From: Pseudoduganella guangdongensis
GTDB lineage: Bacteria; Pseudomonadota; Gammaproteobacteria; Burkholderiales; Burkholderiaceae_D
Direction of reading: 5' to 3'
Length of the DNA: 64,000 nt
Assembly (NCBI RefSeq): GCF_009857475.1
Contig: NZ_WWCJ01000011.1
Coordinates: 170,676-234,675, forward strand
In this document: positions 9,212-17,670 of the stretch, piece by piece
Position numbering within the stretch: the first letter of the stretch is position 1
Layout of the letters: each line of letters starts with the position of its first letter
The notes under the pieces: generated by a model
The model's database searches: none
What the model was told of the DNA's origin: nothing
The model's input: only the letters and a program-made list of their open reading frames with translations
Position numbers and translations under genes: made by a program

Positions 9212-11440
9212 CTAGTTAGCTTCTTCACGTGCCACCCACAAGAGCAGCGCCATGATTACAGCATAAGGTAGCAGGGACAGCAAATCCGCGCTTGGACCGC
9301 TGAAAAACGGGTTGCTTTGTTCTGCCCATTGCGTGACCGCGGCGTCGAAATTGGTCATCACGCCGGCGGTGATGGCGATGACGATGCCGGCCAGCGCGCC
9401 GCCCGCGATATAGCCCGATGCCAGCAGCACGCCTTCACTGCGGTCGCCTGCGGCCTGGCGCGCTTCCTCGTCCTTGCCGGCGTACTGCGGCAGCTTGTGG
9501 TTGCGGCGGTCGGCCAACCAGCGCAAGGTGCCGCCGACCGCAATCGGCAGGGTCGCCGACAGCGGCAGGTAGACGCCGACGGCAAAGGAGAGCGACTGCA
9601 CGCCCGCCATCTCCAGCACGATGGCGATCATCACGCCCAGCATGACCAGGGTCCATGGCAGTTCCTGGTCCAGGATGCCCTTGATGATGTAGGACACCAG
9701 CACCGCCTTGGGCGCGTCGTACTTGCGTACCTCGCTGCCGTCCGGGCGCTTGGCGTGGGTGCCGTTGATGCCGGGGTCGACGAACCATACGGCCTTGCCG
9801 TCCGGCGCCACCAGGTATTTGCCTTCCGGCCCGCCCTGCGCGTCCGGCTTTTGCCAGACCTTGTAGGTGGCGCTGTCGCTGGCGGCCTGCGGCCCTTCCA
9901 GGCGCGCGGTAGCGGTCAGGCGCGCGGCGTCGGTTGTCAGGCCCGGCGCTACCTGGGCGGCCGGCACGTACACCGTGCTGGCGTTATTCAGCTGCAGCAG
10001 GATGGGGCCGAGCAGCAGCGCGGAGGCGAGCGAGCCGACCAGCATGGCGTACTGCTGCAGGCGCGGCGTGGAGCCGACCAGGAAGCCGGTTTTCAAGTCC
10101 TGCGAAACGGTGCCGGCGTTGGCGGAGGCGATGCAGACGATCGCGCCGACCGACAGCGCCGTAACGTAGTATTGGCCGCCGGTCCAGCCCACCGCCAGGA
10201 AGATCAGGCAGGTCAGCAGCAGCGTGGCGACCGCCATGCCCGAGGTGGGGTTGGACGAGGAGCCGATTTCGCCGGTCAGGCGCGACGACACCGTGGCGAA
10301 CAGGAAGCCGAACACCAGGATCAGCAGGGCGCCCAGCAAATTCATATGCAGCGGCGTCGAGACGGTGATCACGGCGATGATGGCGAGGCAGCCGAGCACC
10401 ACCCATTTCATCGGGATATCGCGCTCGGTGCGGCGCGTGGTGTCGGCCTTGCTGCCCTTGCCCGCGCCGGCCAGGCCGCCTGCCAGGCTGCGCCAGATCA
10501 TCGGCATGGCGCGCAACAGGGCAATGATGCCGCCCGCCGCCACGGCACCGGCGCCGATATACAGGATATACGCGCCGCGCACGTCGTTTGGCCCCATTTC
10601 GGAAATCAGCATGGTGCCCGGCGCCAGCACGGCGCTCAGCGGGTCGCCGAAAAATTTGATCATGGGGATCAGCAGCAGGTAGGACAGCACGCCGCCCGCA
10701 GCCATGGTCAGGGCGATGCGCGGGCCGATGATATAGCCCACCCCCAGCAGCTCCGGCGACACTTCGGCGCCGATAGAGCCGCCCTTGAGCGGCGCGCCCA
10801 GCACCACTTCCGGCGCATCCTTCCAGCCTTTCAACGAGACGTTGAATGCCTTGTACAGCAAGCCCACCGCAAAGCCGCCGAAAATCAGGCGCGCCCGGCG
10901 GCGGGCGTCGTTGGCCGCCCCGGACTCGCCTTGCAGCGCCTCACCGGCCGCCAGGCGCGATGAATCGCTGGCTGCAGCCTTGAGCACTTCGGCGCAGGCT
11001 GTCCCCTCGGGGAATTTCAGTTCGCGGTGCTGGTCCACGATCATGGTGCGCCGCATGGGAATCATCATCAGGATGCCGAGCAGGCCGCCCAGCACGCCCA
11101 CCAGCATCACGCGCGAGATTTCCAGGTCGAAGCCAAGGATCAGGATGGCGGGCATGGTCACGCCCAGGCCGAAGGCGATCGACTCGCCGGCCGAACCTGC
11201 GGTTTGCGCGATGCTGTTCTCCAGGATGCTGGAGTCCTTGCCGCCCAACTTCTTGGCCAGGCCAAAGAAGGTGACGGCGATGACCGCCACCGGGATCGAT
11301 GCGCTGACGGTCAGGCCGACTTTCAGCACCAGGTACAGCGAGGAAGCACCAAACACCATGCCCAGGATGGTGCCGAGGAACAGGGCGCGGAAAGTCATCT
11401 CCGGCAGCCGCGCCTCGTCGGGTATATAGGGACGAAACAC
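9212..11440 (-). CDS. OPT-family oligopeptide transporter
   Basis: A polytopic inner-membrane protein of 742 residues with about 14-16 hydrophobic segments, matching the OPT superfamily. Recognisable segments include 'ELTVRALFLGTILGM'-type start ('EMTFRALFLGTILGMVFGAS'), 'SSSNPTSGMAVATLLLT' and 'AGTVSQDLKTGFLVGSTP'. It probably imports peptides. A GTG at 11440 preceded by AAGGAT was chosen as start; the open frame extends to 11521 but would run into the divergent mrcA promoter. A soluble insertion near residues 540-600 ('APDGKAVWFVDPGINGTH') lies between membrane helices, as in other bacterial OPT proteins. First gene of the OPT-amidohydrolase-glpD run. Confidence 0.9.
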   Translation of the reverse strand: MFRPYIPDEARLPEMTFRALFLGTILGMVFGASSLYLVLKVGLTVSASIPVAVIAVTFFGLAKKLGGKDSSILENSIAQTAGSAGESIAFGLGVTMPAILILGFDLEISRVMLVGVLGGLLGILMMIPMRRTMIVDQHRELKFPEGTACAEVLKAAASDSSRLAAGEALQGESGAANDARRRARLIFGGFAVGLLYKAFNVSLKGWKDAPEVVLGAPLKGGSIGAEVSPELLGVGYIIGPRIALTMAAGGVLSYLLLIPMIKFFGDPLSAVLAPGTMLISEMGPNDVRGAYILYIGAGAVAAGGIIALLRAMPMIWRSLAGGLAGAGKGSKADTTRRTERDIPMKWVVLGCLAIIAVITVSTPLHMNLLGALLILVFGFLFATVSSRLTGEIGSSSNPTSGMAVATLLLTCLIFLAVGWTGGQYYVTALSVGAIVCIASANAGTVSQDLKTGFLVGSTPRLQQYAMLVGSLASALLLGPILLQLNNASTVYVPAAQVAPGLTTDAARLTATARLEGPQAASDSATYKVWQKPDAQGGPEGKYLVAPDGKAVWFVDPGINGTHAKRPDGSEVRKYDAPKAVLVSYIIKGILDQELPWTLVMLGVMIAIVLEMAGVQSLSFAVGVYLPLSATLPIAVGGTLRWLADRRNHKLPQYAGKDEEARQAAGDRSEGVLLASGYIAGGALAGIVIAITAGVMTNFDAAVTQWAEQSNPFFSGPSADLLSLLPYAVIMALLLWVAREEAN

Positions 11441-11500
11441 TGAAATCCTTTTAGACTGAAACACCAAGACTATGGCATAAGGTGCAATACCTGCATAGTC

Positions 11501-11506
11501 TATAAT
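11501..11506 (+). promoter_or_regulatory. Candidate -10 box of mrcA
   Basis: A perfect TATAAT lies 30 nt upstream of the chosen mrcA TTG start. No good -35 is visible at 16-18 nt spacing. It overlaps a TTG at 11506, which argues against that upstream codon as a translation start. Confidence 0.5.
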
Positions 11507-11535
11507 TGCCCGACTTCGCAACCGTGAGAGCTGAT

Positions 11536-13887
11536 TTGAGCAATCGACCTTCCTGGCTGAATCGCCGCAACATCATCCGCGCCGGTATCGGCGCCGGCAT
11601 CGCCGCACTGGGCGGTGCAATCGCCCTGGCCTGCTACGCAGCTTTCGTTATCCGTCCCAACCTGCCGACACTGGAGGCAGTCACCGATTACCGCCCCAAG
11701 ATCCCGTTGCGCGTGTACACCGCCGACAAGGTGCTGATCGGCGAATTCGGCGAGGAACACCGCGATTTCACGCCCATTGCCGAAGTCCCGGACCTGATGA
11801 AGAAGGCGGTGCTGGCCATCGAAGACACGCGCTTTTATGAGCACGGCGGCATCGACTGGATCCGCGCCATGGGCGCCGCCCGCGCCAACCTGCGCGGCAG
11901 CTTCCGCCAGGGCGCATCGACCATCACCATGCAGGTGGCGCGCGATTTCTACCTGAGCAAAGACAAATTCGTCTCGCGCAAAATCGCCGAGATCATGCTG
12001 GCCTACCGCATCGAGGACGCGCTCGAGAAGGACAAGATCCTTGAGCTGTACATGAACAATATCTTCCTGGGCCAGCGCTCCTATGGCTTTGCCAGCGCTG
12101 CCCAGGCCTACTTCGGCAAATCGCTGAAGGAGCTGTCGATCGCGGAAACGGCCATGCTGGCCGGCCTGCCGCAGAACCCTTCGCGTAACAATCCGGCGGT
12201 GAACCCGAAGAAGGCGCGCTCGCGCCAGCAGGCGGTGCTGAAGCGGATGTATGAGCTGGACTACATCACCGAGGCGCAATACGAGGCGGCCAAGAAGGAG
12301 CAGCTGCACGTCAACCAGCGCGGCCAGGAGTTCGACACGCACGCCGAATACGTGGCCGAGCTGGCGCGCCAGGTGGTCTTTGCCGAGTTCAAGGAAGAGA
12401 GCTATACGCGCGGCATCAACGTTTACACCACCATCCAGTCCACCGACCAGAACGCGGCCTACGCCTCGGTGCGGCGCAACGTGGTGGCCTACGATCAGCG
12501 CCACGGCTATCGCGGCCCGGAAGCCAGCATCGAGCTGCCGGCCGACGAGGAAGAACGCGGCGACGCCATCGATGACGCGCTGTCAAAGCGGGTGGTGAGC
12601 GACGGGCTGATCCCGGCCGTGGTGCTGCAGGCCAGCCCTACCCTGGTCAAGGCTGAAACCTCGGACGGCGACGTGATCTCGATCAGCGGCGACGGCCTGA
12701 AACTGGCCGCTTCCGCCTTGTCGGACAAAGCCAAGCCGGCCACCGCCATCCGCGCCGGCGCGGTGATCCGCATCATGCAGACCGAGAAAAAGACCTGGGC
12801 CATCACCCAGGTGCCGAAAGTGGCAGCCGCCTTTGTGGCACTGGACGCCAACACCGGCGCCTACCAGGCCATGGTGGGCGGTTTCGACTACGGCCTGCAA
12901 AAGTACAACCACGTGACGCAGGCCTGGCGCCAGCCCGGCTCCGCCTTCAAGCCCTTCATCTACTCCGCCGCCGTAGCCAAAGGCTTTGGGCCGGCCACCT
13001 TGATCGCTGACCAGCCGCTGGAAATGCCGGGCGGCGCCAACGGCGAAGCGTGGAAGCCGCAGAACGACGACTTTGTGTTCGACGGCCAGGTCACCATGCG
13101 CCGTTCGCTGGCCGCGTCCAAAAACGTGCCGTCAGTGCGCCTGCTGCGCGCGGCCGGCCTGGACGACACGCATGCCTTCCTGGCGCGTTTCGGCTTTGAC
13201 ATGCCGCGCCATCCCAAGAACTACACCATTGCGCTGGGCACCGGCGCGGTGACGCCGCTGCAACTGGCCGGCGCTTACGCCGTGTTTGCCAACGGCGGCT
13301 ACAAGGTGACGCCCTACCTGATTTCCCGCGTCACCGACGCCAAAGGCGTGCCGATCATGGATATCAAGCTGCCTCCGGCCGCCGCTGCCGGCGAGCGCGT
13401 GCTGGACGAGCGCAACGTCTTCATCATGGACAGCATGATGCGCGACGTGGCGCGCAGCGGCACCGGCGCGGCTGCGGGCCGCCTGGGGCGCGCCGACCTG
13501 GCTGGCAAGACCGGCACCACCAGTGATTCCTTCGACGGCTGGTTCGCCGGTTACGGCGGCGGCGTGGTGGCGGTCGCGTGGATGGGCTACGACGAGCCGA
13601 AATCGCTTGGCGGCCGCGAGTTCGGCGCCACCCTGTCGCTGCCGATCTGGATGGACTATATGCGCGCCGCGCTGCCCAAGCATCCGCCGGTCGACCGCCC
13701 GGCACCGGAAGGCGTGGTGCAAATGAACGGCGACTGGATCCTGGAAGAATATGCGGGTGACCCGACCGTGCGCGCGGTGGACATGGAAGCCGCGCCGCTG
13801 GAGCCGGAAGCGCCTGCGGAACCCGAACCGCCGGAAGCCCCGGTCCCGCCAGCGCAGCCAGCCCCGCAGCCGGCGACGGGCGCCTGA
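11536..13887 (+). CDS. mrcA: Bifunctional class A penicillin-binding protein 1A
   Basis: Polymerises and cross-links peptidoglycan. Short cytoplasmic N-terminus, one TM (~residues 17-40), then glycosyltransferase family 51 domain with catalytic Glu in 'AIEDTRFYEHGGIDW' (~95) and 'GASTITMQVARDFYLS'. An OB-like insertion precedes the transpeptidase domain, with SxxK in 'PGSAFKPFIYSA' (~468), SxN in 'SLAASKNVPSVR' and KTG in 'LAGKTGTTSDSFDGWF' (~656). The tail is rich in Pro, Glu and Ala. A TTG at 11536 with GAGAG upstream is the likely start; GTG 11524 is an alternative, and no ATG fits. Length of 783 is normal for PBP1A. Confidence 0.94.
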   Translation: MSNRPSWLNRRNIIRAGIGAGIAALGGAIALACYAAFVIRPNLPTLEAVTDYRPKIPLRVYTADKVLIGEFGEEHRDFTPIAEVPDLMKKAVLAIEDTRFYEHGGIDWIRAMGAARANLRGSFRQGASTITMQVARDFYLSKDKFVSRKIAEIMLAYRIEDALEKDKILELYMNNIFLGQRSYGFASAAQAYFGKSLKELSIAETAMLAGLPQNPSRNNPAVNPKKARSRQQAVLKRMYELDYITEAQYEAAKKEQLHVNQRGQEFDTHAEYVAELARQVVFAEFKEESYTRGINVYTTIQSTDQNAAYASVRRNVVAYDQRHGYRGPEASIELPADEEERGDAIDDALSKRVVSDGLIPAVVLQASPTLVKAETSDGDVISISGDGLKLAASALSDKAKPATAIRAGAVIRIMQTEKKTWAITQVPKVAAAFVALDANTGAYQAMVGGFDYGLQKYNHVTQAWRQPGSAFKPFIYSAAVAKGFGPATLIADQPLEMPGGANGEAWKPQNDDFVFDGQVTMRRSLAASKNVPSVRLLRAAGLDDTHAFLARFGFDMPRHPKNYTIALGTGAVTPLQLAGAYAVFANGGYKVTPYLISRVTDAKGVPIMDIKLPPAAAAGERVLDERNVFIMDSMMRDVARSGTGAAAGRLGRADLAGKTGTTSDSFDGWFAGYGGGVVAVAWMGYDEPKSLGGREFGATLSLPIWMDYMRAALPKHPPVDRPAPEGVVQMNGDWILEEYAGDPTVRAVDMEAAPLEPEAPAEPEPPEAPVPPAQPAPQPATGA

Positions 13888-13889
13888 GC

Positions 13890-14906
13890 ATGCGCTGCGG
13901 CCAACCACCGCATACCCAGCGCCGGCGCCGCCTGCTGCGCGCGGCCAGCGCTTTGCCGTTGGCCGCGCTGGCAACACTCCTGCCTGCGGCCCAGGCGCAC
14001 CACGCGCGCCCGCATATCCCGCGCATCTACATGATCCTGTTCCGGGGCGAGACCGGCGTGGAAGCGGGCTTCCGCCAGTGGTTCGCGGACAACAAACTGG
14101 AAGCCGAGTTCCTGGTGCGCAGCGTGGACCTGCACCCGGGCCGAGTCTCCGGCTTGCTCGATGAGGCGCGCGCCTGGCATGCCGACCTGATTTACACCTG
14201 GGGCACGCCGGTCACCATGGCCGTGGCGGAGAAGGAATTCGAGATCCCGATCGTGTTCACCATGGTGTCGGCCCCCATCGCGTCCGGCCTGGTGCGCAGC
14301 CTGGCGTCCTCGCAGCGCAACCTGACGGGCGTCAGCCACGTGGTGCCGCCGCGCCTGCAGATGAACGCCATCCGCAACTACCGCCGCTTCGAGCGCATTG
14401 GCGCCATCTTCAACCCGACCGAAGTCAACGCGCGCGTCGCCGTGCGCGACATGCGCACCGAGGTGGAACGCAGCGGCGCCGACTTCGTTTGCCGCCCGGT
14501 GCCGCTGGACGATGCGGGCCAGCCGCGCGCCAACGCCATTCCCGACGTGCTGCACGAACTGGTCGAGCAAGGCGCGCAGCTGCTGTATGTGGGCCCGGAC
14601 AGCTTCCTCTCGGCGAACCGCCGGCTGCTCACGGAGTCGGCCCTGGCCCTGGGCCTGCCGGTCTTCTCGGCGGCGGAGGTGACGCTGCGCGATGGCCGCG
14701 CGCTGTTTGGCCTGGTGGCGGGCTACGGCAATGTCGGTCGCCTGACCGCCCATAAGGCGGCGCAGATCCTGTACCATCGCGTCAAGCCCGCCGCCATCCC
14801 CATTGAGACGCCGGGCAGCTACTCCTATCTCGTTAACATGGATGTGGCACGCCAGCTGGGCATGATGCCTCCGGCGCGCGTGCTGCAAATCGCGGAGCAA
14901 ATCTGA
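13890..14906 (+). CDS. Orphan ABC-type substrate-binding protein (ABC_sub_bind/TrpX-like)
   Basis: A 338-residue periplasmic binding protein of the ABC_sub_bind type. The N-terminus is Arg-rich ('QRRRRLLRAASALPLA') with a hydrophobic stretch ending near 'PAAQA', i.e. a signal peptide. Two Rossmann-like lobes follow: 'LIYTWGTPVTMAVAEKEF', 'IPIVFTMVSAPIASGLV', 'RIGAIFNPTEVNA' and 'GAQLLYVGPDSFLSANRRLL'. No permease or ATPase gene is adjacent, so it may act as a ligand sensor or use a distant transporter. It starts 2 nt after mrcA, and its stop overlaps the next ATG, which suggests co-transcription with the PBP and the phosphatase. Confidence 0.8.
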   Translation: MRCGQPPHTQRRRRLLRAASALPLAALATLLPAAQAHHARPHIPRIYMILFRGETGVEAGFRQWFADNKLEAEFLVRSVDLHPGRVSGLLDEARAWHADLIYTWGTPVTMAVAEKEFEIPIVFTMVSAPIASGLVRSLASSQRNLTGVSHVVPPRLQMNAIRNYRRFERIGAIFNPTEVNARVAVRDMRTEVERSGADFVCRPVPLDDAGQPRANAIPDVLHELVEQGAQLLYVGPDSFLSANRRLLTESALALGLPVFSAAEVTLRDGRALFGLVAGYGNVGRLTAHKAAQILYHRVKPAAIPIETPGSYSYLVNMDVARQLGMMPPARVLQIAEQI

Positions 14907-15676
14907 TGATTCCACTGTCGCCGCCGGTCCTGCAGCAAATGGGCATGGGCCTGGCTTATGGCGTGACCGATGCGGGTTCCGTCCGCCCCAGCAACCAGGA
15001 CAACCTGCTCTTGCTGCCGGAGCTGAACCTGGTGGCGGTGGCGGACGGCATGGGCGGGCATGTGGGCGGCGATATCGCCAGCACCGAGGCGTTGCTGCTG
15101 GTGTGGAAGCATTTGCGCGGGCTCGAACCTCCGGCCGGCGAGGCGCAGGCGCTGCAGCAGCTGCAGAACGCGGTGCGCTTTGCCAACCTGACCCTGTTCA
15201 GCAACAATGCGGCAGCGGGTCTGCAGGACGGCTACGGCATGGGCACCACGCTGACCGGCATGTGGCAGCCGCGGGCGGATGGCCCGGCGTATATATTCCA
15301 TGTGGGTGACAGCCGCATCTACCGTTACCGCGATGGCCGGCTGGCGCAGCTGACGCGCGACCAGACCTTGTACCAGCAGGCGCTGGAGGCCGGCATGACG
15401 GGCATGCTCCCGCCGCGCAACCTGCTGCTGCAGGCCATCGGACCCGGTGAGGACGTGCGGCCGGACGTGTTTGCGGCGCCGCTCAGGGCGGGCGACCTGT
15501 ACTTGCTATGCAGCGATGGTTTGTATGGCGCGTCGGCGCAGGAGGCCCTGGCCGCAATCCTGTCCTGCGCGGGACCGGCCAACCTGGCCGAGACCTGCAA
15601 CGCGCTGGTGCAAAAGGCTTTGCAGGATGGCAGCCGCGATAATGTCACGGCTGTCCTCTTGCGCTGCCCTGATTAG
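14906..15676 (+). CDS. PP2C-family serine/threonine phosphatase
   Basis: A metal-dependent protein phosphatase of the compact bacterial PP2C/Stp type (256 residues). Metal-binding motifs: '[17 protein letters not shown]', '[17 protein letters not shown]', '[15 protein letters not shown]', '[10 protein letters not shown]' and C-terminal '[13 protein letters not shown]'. It is cytoplasmic, with no membrane segment. A partner Ser/Thr kinase (PknB-like) is not in the window, so substrates are unknown. The ATG overlaps the stop codon of the upstream gene (ATGA). Its 3' end overlaps the chemoreceptor stop codon by 4 nt tail to tail, leaving no room for a separate terminator. Confidence 0.93.
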   Translation: MIPLSPPVLQQMGMGLAYGVTDAGSVRPSNQDNLLLLPELNLVAVADGMGGHVGGDIASTEALLLVWKHLRGLEPPAGEAQALQQLQNAVRFANLTLFSNNAAAGLQDGYGMGTTLTGMWQPRADGPAYIFHVGDSRIYRYRDGRLAQLTRDQTLYQQALEAGMTGMLPPRNLLLQAIGPGEDVRPDVFAAPLRAGDLYLLCSDGLYGASAQEALAAILSCAGPANLAETCNALVQKALQDGSRDNVTAVLLRCPD

Positions 15677-17490
15677 AACTCTTCCCATTCGTCGCCGGCC
15701 TTGCTGGCGGCGACAGCCGGGCGGCGCGGCGCTTCCTCGGCGCTGCTCGCTGCGCTGGTAGCCCGGGCCGCGCCGCCGGAGGCATTGCCCGCCGCGCGCA
15801 CCGCGCTACGCTGCGCCGCGCCCGCCGGCCGCGCCACGGCCAGCGCGCGCGCCTGGGTGGTTGGACGCCGGGTGGGCGCCGCAGTGGTGATGGCCGCCAT
15901 CGCTGCCGCGTCGAGCTTGAAGACGCTGACCACCTCCATCAGCTGCGCCGCCTGCTCCTCCAGCGCCGCGGAAGCCGCCGCCGCCTCCTCCACCAGCGCC
16001 GCGTTCTGCTGCGTCACATGGTCCATCTGGCTGATGGCGATATTGATCTGGTCGATGCCCGAGCTTTGCTCCTGCGTCGCCAGGCTGATCTCGGCGATGA
16101 TGTCCGTCACCCGCTGCACGCTGGTGACCACCTCGCCCATGGTCGCCCCGGCCTCGCCAACCAGTTTGCTGCCCGCGCCAACCTTCTCGACCGAATCGCC
16201 GATCAGCTGCTTGATTTCCTTGGCCGCCGCCGCCGAACGCTGCGCCAGGTTGCGCACTTCCGACGCCACCACCGCAAAGCCGCGCCCCTGTTCGCCCGCG
16301 CGCGCCGCCTCCACTGCCGCATTCAGCGCCAGGATATTGGTCTGGAACGCGATGCCGTCGATCACGCTGATAATGTCCACGATCTTGCTGGACGACTCAT
16401 TGATCGAATCCATGGTTTCCACCACGCGCGCCACCACCTCGCCGCCCTTGGCCGCCACGTCCGACGCGGTCTTGGCCAGCTGGTTGGCCTGCTGCGCATT
16501 ATCCGAATTGTGGCGCACGGTGGAAGTCAGCTCCTCCATCGAGGAAGCGGTTTCCTCCAGCGAGCTGGCCTGCTCCTCGGTGCGGCTGGACAGGTCCATA
16601 TTGCCGCTCGCGATCTCGGTCGTGGCGCAGGCAATGGTATCGGTCCCCTTGCGTACCTGGCCCACCACCCGGATCAGGCTTTCGTTCATATCCTTCAGCG
16701 CCTGCAGCAGCTGGCCGGTTTCCTCCGTGGTTTCAACATTGATATCGCTGGTCAGGTCGCCCGCCGCCACCGTCTGCGCCACCTTCACGGCAGATACGAT
16801 CGGGCGCGTGATCGCCATCGCGATATACCAGGCAATGAGCACCGCCACCACCATCGCCACCAGCACCGTCGCCACCATTGCGCGCTCGGCCGCCACCACC
16901 GAATCCGAGCCGGCCTTCACCGACTCGAGGGCGATCTTGTCGTTCATGTCAATGATCTTGTCCAGGGTCTGCTCGGCCTTGATAAACAGCGGTTCGGAGG
17001 CATGGAACTGCTGGAAGAACTGCGCAAACAGCTCCTTCTGCTTTGTCTCATCGTTGTTCGCCGCCAGCGCCGACACCGTGCTGCCAAGTTTCGCGTCGGC
17101 TGCCTTCCAGGCATCCCACTCGCCCACGAACTGCTTCCACAGCACCGCCTCCTCCGGCGTTTGCGGCAAGGGTTCGTACTTCTTCCAGCCGACCATGGCC
17201 TTGGCCCACGCCGCCTCGCGCTCCTTAGCCACCTGCGCGAAATGGGCCTGTGCCTGGTAGTCGTTCTCGTAGATCGCCGCCTGCAGGGTGGCCTTATCGA
17301 CCGCCGTCTGAGCTTCGCTCATCACCAGCAAGCCATGGATCGAAGGCAGGCGCACCACGCCGATTTCATTCACCGAGGCGCCGACTTTAGAGATGCCGCT
17401 ATACCCGGACACGCCCAGGATTGCCAGTGCCAGCATCATCATCGCCACAAGTGCCGCCAGTTTCCACTTGATCAGCAGGTTCTTGAACAT
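15673..17490 (-). CDS. Methyl-accepting chemotaxis protein with CheR-docking pentapeptide
   Basis: A 605-residue transmembrane chemoreceptor. TM1 is ~11-33; a periplasmic four-helix-bundle type sensor covers ~34-203; TM2 is ~204-226; HAMP ~227-280; methylation helices include '[20 protein letters not shown]' (~301-320). The signalling tip '[20 protein letters not shown]' followed by [15 protein letters not shown] covers ~382-416. After an Ala/Arg-rich linker the C-terminus is 'GDEWEEF', which fits the xWxxF pentapeptide that tethers CheR/CheB in high-abundance receptors. The ligand cannot be inferred. ATG at 17490 has a GGGTGAG-like ribosome site. Confidence 0.95.
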   Translation of the reverse strand: MFKNLLIKWKLAALVAMMMLALAILGVSGYSGISKVGASVNEIGVVRLPSIHGLLVMSEAQTAVDKATLQAAIYENDYQAQAHFAQVAKEREAAWAKAMVGWKKYEPLPQTPEEAVLWKQFVGEWDAWKAADAKLGSTVSALAANNDETKQKELFAQFFQQFHASEPLFIKAEQTLDKIIDMNDKIALESVKAGSDSVVAAERAMVATVLVAMVVAVLIAWYIAMAITRPIVSAVKVAQTVAAGDLTSDINVETTEETGQLLQALKDMNESLIRVVGQVRKGTDTIACATTEIASGNMDLSSRTEEQASSLEETASSMEELTSTVRHNSDNAQQANQLAKTASDVAAKGGEVVARVVETMDSINESSSKIVDIISVIDGIAFQTNILALNAAVEAARAGEQGRGFAVVASEVRNLAQRSAAAAKEIKQLIGDSVEKVGAGSKLVGEAGATMGEVVTSVQRVTDIIAEISLATQEQSSGIDQINIAISQMDHVTQQNAALVEEAAAASAALEEQAAQLMEVVSVFKLDAAAMAAITTAAPTRRPTTQARALAVARPAGAAQRSAVRAAGNASGGAARATSAASSAEEAPRRPAVAASKAGDEWEEF

Positions 17491-17562
17491 AAACTCACCC
17501 TTTCTTTCATTGCAAAATTATTTATATGGTTATATTTGGAGAGATTGTGCTCTTACCGAATG

Positions 17563-17591
17563 AATATCGGGCGTTCTTTACCGTGCGTCAA
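17563..17591 (-). promoter_or_regulatory. Candidate sigma-70 promoter of the chemoreceptor gene
   Basis: On the minus strand TTGACG (17586-17591) is followed after 17 nt by GATATT (17563-17568). This would start transcription about 65 nt upstream of the chemoreceptor ATG. No good flagellar sigma-28 pattern was found in the gap. Confidence 0.4.
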
Positions 17592-17606
17592 CATATTCGT
17601 GTCTTC

Positions 17607-17637
17607 TTGAACCCTCTAAGCAACAGATGGATATAAT
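17607..17637 (+). promoter_or_regulatory. Candidate sigma-70 promoter of mfd
   Basis: TTGAAC (17607-17612), a 19-nt spacer, then TATAAT (17632-17637). The expected start at about 17644 gives a ~27-nt leader to the mfd ATG at 17671. Confidence 0.6.
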
Positions 17638-17670
17638 GTGGGGCCAGTCTTGTTCAAGCGTCACCTTTGC

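Noticed and set aside
9317..10963. 548-codon open frame opposite the OPT gene
   Set aside because: Antisense shadow rich in Arg, His, Gln and Gly.
11506..11535. Upstream TTG/GTG starts for mrcA
   Set aside because: TTG 11506 is part of the TATAAT box; TTG 11536 has a better ribosome site.
17571..17600. Sigma-28 flagellar promoter for the chemoreceptor
   Set aside because: TAAA and GCCCGATA are present, but the spacer is about 4 nt instead of about 15.
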